Below are positions 47,369-58,400 of a stretch of DNA of 64,000 nucleotides, piece by piece (positions within the stretch are counted from its first letter, which is position 1; every line of letters starts with the position of its first letter). The stretch is taken from positions 37,953,436 through 38,017,435 of the forward strand of contig NC_087068.1 in the NCBI RefSeq assembly GCF_963678635.1, written 5' to 3'. The notes under the pieces are model-generated. The model did not search any database. It saw only the letters and a list, made by a program, of their open reading frames with translations, and was not told the DNA's origin. This stretch comes from Symsagittifera roscoffensis. Its lineage: Eukaryota > Xenacoelomorpha > Acoela > Convolutidae. A program made the translations under genes and the position numbers.

Positions 47369-48270
47369 TTATTAATATTATTATTGAGAAATACAAAACT
47401 GAAGTTTTACCAAATCGATGCGGTCAAGCAGTTTTACCGCAGCGGAGCACACTTGTTTTAAACCACTTTTTTAAAATTTAGAACAAAAAAAAATTTCGAC
47501 GCTTTGAATACTTTTTTCAATTTTTGGCGTTGTGAATAGCTTTTTAATTTTTGGAGTTGTGAATAGGAACTGGCTGAATAACTTTTAATTTGTCTTATAC
47601 ATTTTTTGAGTTTTGTTCGCTCTGTTGTTTGTCCGTTTTTTTCGGCATTATATGTTTTGATCTATGAAAAATTGGCTGTATCACAAATTTCTCGCTCTAC
47701 AAGGTTGGCCTCGTTTCTGATCATTTTACACCTTCGTTGAATTTTCCTTTGCTACTACTACTACACATACCCCGGGGCACCCCCCTCCGCCTAACATGAG
47801 TAAAAAAAAATTGAGTCTCTCCATAGCAGTATTTTTCCCATTTGGTTGAGGACAAGGGCTCGGGTTATAGTTTGCAGCGGCAATAATGGAAAAGAACCAA
47901 ATTTTCGTCATTTCGACAACAATTCAAAATGCTCTTTTTAGCCGAAGCACTCCATGAAATGAAGCAATATGAGAAAGCTGTGTTGGTTTGAAGAAAGCAT
48001 TGCAATTTAACAAGTGCTCGCTGCGAAACCTTCGCTCTAAGACTGAACACAAAAATGACGAGGACGATCTACCTTGCTCTTCAGAAACAAATATGGAAGA
48101 AAGATTCAAAAACTCAAAAAATGAAGATAACAGTTCAAATTTGATGTTGGGATCACATTTCTATTTCAAATTAGCTCAAATACAAATTGCGAGACAGAAT
48201 TATTCAGCTGCAATGCAATCTCTACTTACAATACCCGCTGAATCTCGAAGTTTGAACGTGCAAGTTATGA
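47369..48270 (+). pseudogene. Broken duplicate of ANAPC7 upstream region, exon 1 end and exon 2 start
   Basis: Left copy of a tandem duplication whose intact counterpart is 48,392-49,995. Bases 47395-47672 match 48401-48742. About 690 bp are then missing, so the end of exon 1 (tatcacaaatttctcgctctacaag, 47675-47704) follows directly. The intron copy (47,705-47,941) and part of exon 2 (47,942-48,270) come next. Exon 2 carries Glu to Val and a lost base (tttgcaag to tttgaag near 47,990), which brings a stop. It ends at caagttatgattt, where LINE 3' sequence begins. No coding start remains. It keeps a potential acceptor (ctctttttag) that could act as a cryptic exon. Confidence 0.85.
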
Positions 48271-48400
48271 TTTGAAGAAACTAAACTTTAACAACTGAAA
48301 CACGAACGTTGAACCTCCCAATCACTGGGTTTTATGCGAACCCTTGGATTAGTCCTAAATCCTTTGTTATTATTATTATTATTATTATTAATATTATTAT
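48271..48400 (+). repeat. LINE 3' end and (TTA)n tail, copy 2 (duplicated)
   Basis: 130 bp corresponding to 42978-43111 plus the resumed tail 47369-47394, with few changes, followed by the same flank (tgagaaatacaaaac). It begins inside the LINE's last codons. It is explained by the tandem duplication rather than by a separate insertion, because both copies share the same downstream flank. Confidence 0.82.
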
Positions 48401-49243
48401 TGAGAAATACAAAACGGAAGTTTTACCAAATCGATGCGGTCAAGCAGTTTTACCGCAGCGGAGCACAAAACTTGAACGAATACTGGACTGTGATGCCGGA
48501 AATTGGCCGCAGTTAATTATTTTCAAACCACTTTTTTTATAATTTAGAACAAAAAAAAATTTCGACGCTTTGAATACTTTTTTCAATTTTTGGCGTTGTG
48601 AATAGCTTTTTAATTTTTGGAGTTGTGAATACGAACTGGCTGAATAACTTTTAATTTGTCTTATACATTTTTTGAGTTTTGTTCACTCTGTTGTTTGTCC
48701 GTTTTTTTCGGCATTATATGTTTTGATCTATGAAAAATTGGCTCAGTAGCCGCATATTGTTTAATTTGACCTGCAATTTTTTTGTATGTGTGCTTTGAGG
48801 TTGAGGGGGACTTCATAAATTTTTAAAAATTTTATTCGACCTAAAGGGTTTCTGCTAATGAATTTTTGGCTGTATTGCAACTTGGTACGTTTTTAATGCT
48901 TATTTTTTATTCTTTTTTTTGCGGCACGTTTGTTTCAAAACTAGTTTTCATTTTGACAGATCTAGTTTTTGGACATACTCGGTTTTTTTTGTTTTTTTTT
49001 GGTATCGCAATTGGTGCGAATCTCAGCTTCCTTCATGTAATTATTTAATATATAATCAGTTTTCAGGTATATTAATCTGTTCAAAGCATCGGAGGTCAGT
49101 TGCACGCTAGTAGTTTTTTGTTCGAAAATTTGGTATTGCAATAAGAATATTTACAAAAATTTACAAAATATTTTATCCGAGCCCTAGTGAGAACCTTCAA
49201 CCACTCAAAAGTCTATACTCCTACTACCATTGCTACTTAGAAT
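48401..49243. other. ANAPC7 upstream region
   Basis: No coding sequence. Bases 48,401-48,742 are duplicated at 47,395-47,672. A SINE-body-like word, ggctcagtagccgcat, lies at 48,739. No reliable TATA box or initiator is called. In-frame TAG at 49238-49240 closes the frame upstream of the ATG. Confidence 0.5.
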
Positions 49244-49258
49244 GTGCTTTCAGATACC

Positions 49259-49424
49259 ATGGAAGAGTCAATGCCGAAGCAGGGTACAACGGAATTGCTT
49301 CTGTACAAAAAGCTTCGCCAATTGCATGAAGCAGGACTGTCAGAAAGCGTTGATTTGTTTGTAACAATGTGTCAAAGCAAGCTGTCACAAAATCACATGT
49401 ATCACAAATTTCTCGCTCTACAAG
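49259..49424 (+). CDS. ANAPC7: ANAPC7-like coding exon 1
   Basis: Starts at the first ATG after the in-frame TAG at 49238. It encodes 55 residues plus one base (MEESMPKQG ... HKFLALQ). The donor is caag|gttggc, a weaker site than the others. The end of this exon is retained in the broken duplicate at 47,675. Confidence 0.78.
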
Positions 49425-52400
49425 GTTGGCCTCGTTTCTGATCATTTTACACCTTCGTTGAATTTTCCTTTGCTACTACTACTACACATACCCCGGGGCA
49501 CCCCCCCTCCGCCTAACATGAGTAAAAAAAATTGAGTCTCTCCATAGCAGTATTTTTCCCATTTGGTTGAGGATAAGGGCTCGGGTTATAGTTTGCAGCG
49601 GCAATAATGGAAAAGAACCAAATTTTCGTCATTTCGACAACAATTCAAAATGCTCTTTTTAGCCGAAGCACTCCATGAAATGAAGCAATATGAGAAAGCT
49701 GAGTTGGTTTGCAAGAAAGCATTGCAATTTAACAAGTGCTCGCTGCGAAACCTTCGCTCTAAGACTGAACACAAAAATGACGAGGACGATCTACCTTGCT
49801 CTTCAGAAACAAATATGGAAGAAAGATTCAAAAACTCAAAAAATGAAGATAACAGTTCAAGTTTGATGTTGGGATCACATTTCTATTTCAAATTAGCTCA
49901 AATACAAATTGCGAGACAGAATTATTCAGCTGCAATGCAATCTCTACTTACAATACCCGCTGAATCTCGAAGTTTGAACGTGCAAGTTATGATTTTACAA
50001 GTTATGTCCAAGCAGAATTCCGGTCTGCTGACAAACGGAGGAGTTTCTAGATCAGAAGCGCTTTCTGACTTGTTGGAGTTTCTAAAGCTGTGGCCATTCG
50101 CTTTCTCTTTAATTACATCATACTTAAGAGAAATAGCTCCTATAGGATCTGAATTATGGAAAGAGCTGACCATTACAGTTGAAAAAGCTTTAAATGATCT
50201 CAAACTGAATTCAGTTTATACGGATTGGGTCGTTAATTGGGTTAAGTTACTAGCCATGGATTTCATGATACCCAGTCCGCGATACTTAACTCAATTACAA
50301 GAAGTAACTACAGGTATTCAAACATCACTAGGCGTTACACCTGCCCCTCTCTTAGTTGCAATAGCTACTTGCCAGTACCATTCGGGTCAATATGAACATG
50401 CACGAGCTAATTTCACAGAAGCAAGAAGGAAAGATCCCTTTATTTTGACTGGTATGACGAAATATTGTCATCTGTTGTTTATGGTTAAGAATACACATAT
50501 GCTGGACGTTGTTGCAACAAAGCTCATGTCTATTGCACCTGAAAGCGTAGAAGCTTTGATAGCTCTAGCGTAAGTTAGAATATTTTTTCGTGTACTTTTA
50601 AAACTATCACTGCAATTTATAAACCAGATTCGACATTTCATCTCACCCGTTTATTGATTATGAAGACTAACTATTTTCTCGGACACCATATGCCATTGTT
50701 AGCTATATTTCATATTTCTTCTATTTAAGCTACTACTGTCTGGCTGTAGTCCACACAACCCATCCAGAGTCTCTCTCAAACAACACCATTCAAAAAGTGA
50801 GCCGAGTGTTGTACATTGCACATAAGGCCCTTTTAGCTGACAGCAGATGCATGGAGGCGCTGCTGCTCAAGGCTAGAGCCCTGTGGACCAAAGAGATCAA
50901 TCGGCCAAATGAAGCACTTGACCACTATAGGGTGAGTATTTACAAAAGCGAGTGTTTGTTATATATTTCGCTTGCGAGATGAAGTGAGATATGTAACAAT
51001 CGGGTACTAGACTTTTTCCTCTAAATAACTTTTCTTTAGTAAGTTAGTAAAAAATGAACTTGCTTTATTATTGAATGTGAACAATTTGCTGGAGCCTCCT
51101 CACCAGGCCTGGAGGTAACGCGGGAGCCTTGTCACTCTAAGACCTGGAGTTGGATCCCGGTCGAACCTTATTTTTTCAGTTTATATGAAACTGAATTTTT
51201 TTGGGAACAATTGAAATTTCGGACTTTTGTTTGTGTGCTCATTTTTTGTCGGCTTAATCTCCAAAGCATTGTCTTTTGTGAGTTGAACAATTTTTTACCA
51301 TAAGTGACAGGCGTTCCGTTAATTAGATTTACCAAAACGGATTTGGGTTGTTTTTATTGGCTTAGTCACCTTTTTTGCGCATAGTTTAAACAACAATTTC
51401 TTGTTTTCGGCTTAGCAGGTGGCTACCCAAGTTTTGTCTGGAATTGGAGTTTTCTTCCGATGTACTGATTTCTGTGTAGTTTTTGTTTGCTAGCTCGCAA
51501 TGCTATGATTGCATGGTATTACAAGAGTTGCAAACCTCCAATTCGCCGCTGCATTAAATGCAATTGCATTGCGCGGTAAAAGTTGAGATCTTGTAGTTAA
51601 TGTGTGGCATGGGTCCAGCATTCGTTTCAGCGCGCTGTCAGGTTCTTTTGTTGAGGCATTGGAAAGAACCTTCTTTTCAAATAAGCTTTGATTATTTTTT
51701 AAATTAATTGTTTCACGCTTCTGTATGCTAGGTTGCGTTTTTTTTGGCGTTCGCTCCCGCCTCAAAATTAGTACATCATGGCGCCCAATGCGCCTTTAGA
51801 AAAAAATGTAAGGTCTTTCAGCCAAAAATGTGACGTTTTTTGCTGCTTTAATGTGATGTTTTTGTTGCTTGTTTGCGAAATGCAGCTTGGCCTCTGTCAT
51901 TAAAGTTTCGTGGACCCTATTGGCAGCCAATAAACGATTTTTTTTTGGGATAATCTAATGCAATTGAGCGTGGAATAATTGAATTGTCTCTTTTGAATTT
52001 TCTCGCTCTCTTATTGACTGATTAATAAAACAAGCAAAGCTTGTGTGATATTATGAGCTTTTTTTTCCATGAAAGTGTTCATTTTGACCAATAACCAGCT
52101 ATTACGTACAGCCAACGCTAAGGATATTAACGCAGACTATTATATTACAAATAGCACTTAAGCTTCAAGGTATCACGGATCTGTAGCGTAGAGGTAGGGA
52201 AAGAGACTCGCAACAAAATAAGAGGGTTCGAACCTGGGCAGGGTTAGATGTTTTTAATGAACTTCTTCATATACTAGTTAAAATGGGTCCGCTCTATGAA
52301 TTGAGGCATGTTAGTTGGTAATTTTTTTTTCAAAATGGACTGGTACTGCTAATGCTTCATAATTGGCGTGCTTCATAATTGGCGTGCGTCATAAGAAATC

Positions 52401-55400
52401 TTGTAGACTCAAAGTTTTACTCATTCAGTTTTTCCGAGTAGCGTCATCGGTCATATTTTTGCTTGTGTATATTTTCGCCTCTGTGTTTTTTTACCTACAC
52501 TAAGTGTGTCTACAAAGCGAAAAATTCAAATATGTTTAAGTGTCCATGACTTTTTGAAGACGCGCATTGAGGCGTTTTGGTTCTTTTCTTTGACTTTTTT
52601 CAATTGTGAGAGCTTGTGTATTTGTAACCGAGTTTAATACTTTTTCCCAAATAATTGTTAGTTCATATTTAGCAGAAATTGTTTATGCTGTTTTTACCTT
52701 TGAGCTAAGTAAGGGTGTTGCAACCGGGTACTATACTTTATTTTTCCCCGTAAATATTTTTGCTCCCACGATTTCGCTTCTAGAAATGGTACACATGTTT
52801 CAATTTACTCCACAATAAACTAAATTCAATTAGTCATCTGGCGTTAAGGTAATGTAACTAATGACGACAAAGGCTTATGGTTTTAATCCGGTCGGAACTA
52901 TTTTTTTATGAGCTAGAATATTGTTGCCTTTTCAGACTATAGTCCGTCTGTTTTTTTTTCGTCGGCTTAGTTGCCGTAGTCCATTACTTTGAAAGGTTAA
53001 GCTTCCTTCCAATTTCCTGAATGGAGTTTCTAAAGCCCCATTGGTAAATGTTGGAAGAGATCTTTTGTGTGTATTTGTCTGATTCTTCTTTGTTGATTAA
53101 TTTGCACGTATTTATTAAGCATGCGATTATTACACTTTTTTCCCGTAAACAATTTTTCTTACAAATTTTAAAGAAATTGTGAAGTTGCTTTATATGTGAA
53201 CCTTAGCAAACTCGAGACTTCTTCCCACATGGCTTAGAGGTAACTCGGTTGTTTTTAACCCTAAGGTTGTGGGTTCGAGTCCCTGTCGGACCTTGTTTTG
53301 TTTTCTTTTCCGATGGAAATTATTTTTTTTCCGGGAAAATTTAATTGACGGAATTTCATTGGTCTGATTATGATTTGTCGGCTTAGCTGCCACATCGGGG
53401 ATTCATGTTTTTTAAGCATTTTTTATCTTAGATGCAAGTGTTTCTGATAAGAAGTTTTGATATGTATATAGTTTTTTTTAATGAGAATACACGATCTGTT
53501 GGACCAACGTTTGTCTGCTTATTTTATGTCGGCTTTGTCCCCAGAATTGGCTGTTTTTCTGGAATTTAAAGAAATTTGAAGACGTTTAATATATATTTTG
53601 AAAGTTTTCCGTTTTTGAAGGATACTTTATGTTGTGTCATTTCATATTGGTACTTCGTATTGAGTTGATACTTTATATTGTCATTTGAAGGACAAAATTA
53701 TTGACAAAATATCAAACTTTTTCTGCTTTGCAAGCTTGCTTCTGAAATTTTAATCATAAAAATTGGTCTTTTCATGCTCTTATCTTTTGACATAAAATAA
53801 TTTCTGGGTGTCAATATGAGCATGGTTCTTTTTATTCCGACCATTGAAAATAGAGCTTAGTGATTGGCTGTTTTAGTTTTTTTTTCTGTTTTCGACGCAA
53901 ATTCAGGCACCGCAAACAATTATTGCTGTAGGTTGAGTGATATATCATTTTAAAGCCTTTCAGCCGTGAGTCGAACGACATGAAGAAATATTGAAAAAAA
54001 TAGTCCCAGTGTCGAGAAAAAGTTGGCTATTAAGGATAAGAAAACATGATTTCAGTAAAGAAAAACTAAATTTCAGCGCGCTTCTTTTAGTGTTTCTTGA
54101 CATCAAAGTTTCCCAAAAAGATTTAGCGACCATAGTGCAAAGAAAAGATTTTTTTAAAATTTTTGCTGCGTGTTTTTTTGGTTATGCTTAATTGCTGCGT
54201 GTTTTCGTATGCTTCAATCAACAGTTTCGTATGCTTTATTTTTAGCTATCTATCCATTATATATTTAACGCCCGGCTTACTATCTCGCCTTGCTTAGGTT
54301 TTTTAGATTATTATTTTTTGCATATTGAACGAAGAATTTTTTACGTTTAAGGAATGATTTTTTCACATTTAAGCGTAAGATTTTGTTCGATTTTTTTTGT
54401 TTGAATACAGTGATTATTTCAACAAGTTGAAAATTAGTGATTCAATTGATGTATCATATCAGGGTTCTCCAGGGGTTGCGAATTTGTTCTCCAAATATGC
54501 GTAGCCATATCTTTATATATTACGAGATACGACGATTTTTGTGATTTTTTAAAAAGTTTTCAGAAAACGTGGACTAATAAAATTCCACAATGATTGAAAT
54601 TCACAGCCCCATGGATTGGTACATTCAGGGTTATTTTGGAGTTTGCAAAACTTGCCTCCAAATGTGACTGCTCAAATGTTTTTTGTTTCCGAAATTTGAC
54701 GTTTTTTAAGAGATTTTCAAAAGTTTTCAAAAAACATTTGAAAAATTTATAAAATTGGGAGTTCACATCCATGTAATTGGGTGTTGTTAGTTACTGTCAG
54801 AGATTGCATATCTTGCCTTCCAACGTGACTGCTCAGATTCTTTTAGTTTTCGAGATGTGACATTTTTGTATGATTTTTTTTTCAAAATTCTTAAAGACTT
54901 TAACTAATACAAAACTTCAAAAAGGTTGAAAATCCAATCATCTAGTGACGCACTGTCAGGATACTATCAGGCATTGCAAATTTTAACTCCTATTATGAAT
55001 GCTCGAATCCTTTTAGTTTCTGAGAAATAGTGTTTTTTATGATTTTTAAATTATTTTCGGGAGACATTTAAAAATTTCAGTATTGAAAATTCACAGTTCT
55101 ATTGCTGGATGCTTTCAGGGTAGTCTGAGGCGTTGGAAATCTTGCCCCAAATAGGACGGCTCAATTCCTTTTTGTGTCAAAGATACGACATTTTTCAATA
55201 AACTTTGCTTTGAGTTTTTCGACCCTGTAGTGGGTTGCTCTCAGATTACTCGCAGTGGTTGCAAATCTTGCCTCCAAATTTGACTTGATTTTCCAAGATA
55301 TGACGTTTTTCTGGTTTTCCAATTAATGAATTGAAAAAAAAGATTGATTAAAAATTTTTATACAAAATTTGAAATTACCAACCCTGTAAATGGGCGCTGT

Positions 55401-58400
55401 CAGGGTACTCACAGAGGCTGCAGGTCTTGTTTCCATGTTTGACCGGATCATTTTTTTTGTTAGTTTTTCGGGCTCAAATTTAGTTTTTCGCGGTTTGATT
55501 TCCGATCCGCAGTAGTCCGCATGCCAATTTTTGAAACAATCCGATAATGTGAACTAAATTTTACTAGTAAAATTTTGCTGGTGGGGGAAAGGAAAAAGAG
55601 CCCACGCTAGTTTTTTTAATCAGTATATTTTTAAGTTAAATTAGACTTTTTGATACTAATTTTACGAGTTGGAATTTTGTTTCCGATGTCAAAAGAGCAG
55701 TTTTAAACAATTGCATTGTTCAAACTTCTGACCAAAAAATATTGGGGAGCGGTGGTGAAGTGGTTACGTCTTCTCCTCTCAATAGAAAGGTCGGATGTTC
55801 GAGGCCCACCATGATCCGTGCTCGTTGCTTGAGGGTGAAGCAACATTACCCAGCCCAGGAACATAACGAAAAAAAACTGCATGTAGTTCTTAAACAGGGG
55901 CACAACAGCTGTTCGCCGTGATGAGCTGTACAACTCGTGTGTTGGTCCTTTCCCCCGTGGATCAATGGTTTTAATCTTAAGAAATCTGGCAACAATTTCA
56001 CAGCAACTAAAATATTGTCTAGGAAGCGCAGAAATGGCGTCCCTGGTGTTTCGAGGCATACGCAGATCATGTGGAACTTCTGCTGTCAGGGATAATCCAG
56101 AAGAACCAGGCAGATGGTGCTGGAGGAATGGCTCACAAGGAGGCTATTCAGAACCCTGCCCTGGTCTCCGCTTTCCAGGCCATCAAGAAGTGTGGAAAGA
56201 ATGCGAGAACTCTAACCCTGTTGGCAATGGCTTTTGTAAACGAGCAGATGGCCAGCAAAGGTTAGTAGGTTTTTCAATTAATACATAAGACGAGTTATCC
56301 ACACGGGAAAGGACCAACATACGAGCTGTTCAGCTCGTCACGGATAACCGCTGTTGTGTCCCTGGTTACGATTTACATGCATTTTTTTTGGCTATTTTTC
56401 TGGGCTGGGTAATATTGCCTCACCCTTAAGCAACGAGCATGGATCAGGGTGGGCCTCGATCATCCAACCTTTCGATTGAGAGGCGGAGACGAAACCACTT
56501 CACCACCGCTCCCTAAAACCACTTCACCACCGCTTCACATCAAAACATTGAAAAGCTTTTTACAGCAAAAATTCTGCTAGGCACTTTTCCCATACTTGTG
56601 TTGTAGAAAACTGCTGCGAACCCCGTTTTGATCCTTACCCCGTTTTGATTTTTTTCTAGAAAATATTTTATCCTTATGATCCATTATTGAGCGTTTGTTA
56701 TTAAATGTCTTGGAGAAATAAAATCTTAATTTAAACTTTTTATAACTATTGATAGCCTGTATGTTGTCTTAAGTTGAGCATGAAAATTCTTCAACGATGA
56801 GTTTAGAATAAAAATAATTACTTCCTTTGGTGGCCATTTAAGAGGAAACTGAAGATCGATGAATGCTCCTTCCAATTATTGACCGTGTTGCCCCTAATCA
56901 CTCCACATATAGATTGGTTAAAAACATTAATTCGAAAACGCCTAATTAAACAATTATTATTTTATTATCAATTCATCGTTGATTTAACTTATTTATTGAA
57001 CAGCAGTGAAAAGAAAAATCAAATATTTAATTTTGATGACAGGAAACTGCCATTTAGTGTCAAACTTCCATATGGGCAAATGTCTTTATTTCGGGTACAA
57101 ATCGGTTTCAAGTCATTTTGAAACGGAAATTTAGACGAAATCTTGTCTGTACAGCGTGTTTACTTGAAGTAGCAAATAAATTCAAGGGTCTATAAATGAA
57201 TTATGAATGAATTAATTAAATAATGAAGTAAACTAATTACCCTACTTTTAACGAGCAATAAATTGAAAAGGTGCGCTATCTAATTGTAACTCACTATTAT
57301 ATGAACAGTTTTGATATGCATTTTCATGGGGTCTGCCTAAAAATTAGGCGAAAAGTTCAAAAAGATTGGACGAAAATCAGCCGCTCGCGGTAAAGATCAG
57401 AACAGCTCGAGTGATGGTCCTTTCCTTTGCCGATAATCGGTATTAAATCAAATTTTTCCTAAATTTAAAGCATTTTTTTTTGTAAAACAGAACATGGGAA
57501 AGCTTTCAGTCATGTTTTTTTTAAATGGCATGATGAAACTTACGTTGTACCCAGTCATTCATTGAGTATTAAAGGTTTCACGAGCAAATAGTTTAATGTT
57601 TTTTTCTTCGATAGACAAAGCATCTGTGACTATTGAAAAGGCACTGGAAATGGATCCCAAGTACACGCCGGCGATCTTATTAAAAGCGGATTTAATTCTA
57701 TCCGAATCGAAGACAACATCTGGAGGAGTATCGGGTAATTCGAATGCCACAAGTGAAAACGCAGCGGTCGCGTGGCTGAAATCGAAGCTTGACACGTATC
57801 CAGAAAGTGCAATTGCAATCCACGAGAAGCTAGCCGCAATATGGGCAGGTCTGGACCAGAAAGACGAAGAACTGGTGCATAAAAACATAGTGATGTCACT
57901 TTCGAGATTGCCACATGACGGAAGTGATATATCTGGTATGTGTTATAGATCAACTATGAACATTCAGGGCGGATCTAGGATTTTCCCGAGGGGGGGGGAT
58001 TTCAAAATTTTGTAAAAAATTTTGTCGACCTTTTTTTTTTAGGTCGACCAAATCGATTTTCTGAGCTCTCTTAAAGCACTACAAAGACACTGTTTTGGCC
58101 AAAATTTCTGCGCCGCAGGCAAAATTTTGAAAAAACGGGCCAAAAAAGGGGTTTTTAGGCACTTTTTGGAAAATGTTTACCAAAAAAGAAAATGTTTACC
58201 TAAGTTTACCAAAATATATACTAATTTTGAGGGGCTCCCCCCTCAAAATTAGTATATATTGGCGCCTTGAGAAAAATTTTAGGTCCGTCACCAAAAATGG
58301 ATATCTCAAAATAGTACAAAGGGGGATCCTTTGGGTCGGCAGGGGGTCGAATCCCTGAGGGGGGGGGACGTCCGCCCCCCCCCCCCCCCCCCCCCCCTAA

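Larger units (their letters stand above)
50932..56022 (+). other. ANAPC7 intron 3 (5.1 kb), repeat-rich
   Basis: Holds four tRNA-headed SINE-like segments, a degenerate 160-bp tandem repeat and, at its 3' end, a SINE whose end lies about 60 bp before exon 4. Between 53,540 and 54,430 nothing was recognised. Confidence 0.75.

Noticed and set aside
48260-48410. Insertion of a LINE tail into ANAPC7 exon 2
   Set aside because: The downstream flank of this tail is the same as that of the tail at 43,111/47,395. A tandem duplication explains both without a second insertion.
48309-48542. Isoleucine-rich short protein
   Set aside because: It is the (TTA)n LINE tail read as codons.
49650-49662. ANAPC7 start codon at 49650
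   Set aside because: The segment lies upstream of a splice acceptor that joins exon 1 in phase, and exon 1 supplies the conserved N-terminal part.
53230-53283. Genuine tRNA gene
   Set aside because: Boxes A and B are good, but the 5' and 3' ends do not form an acceptor stem and a SINE body follows. The other tRNA-like heads at 51104, 52182 and 60097 fail in the same way.
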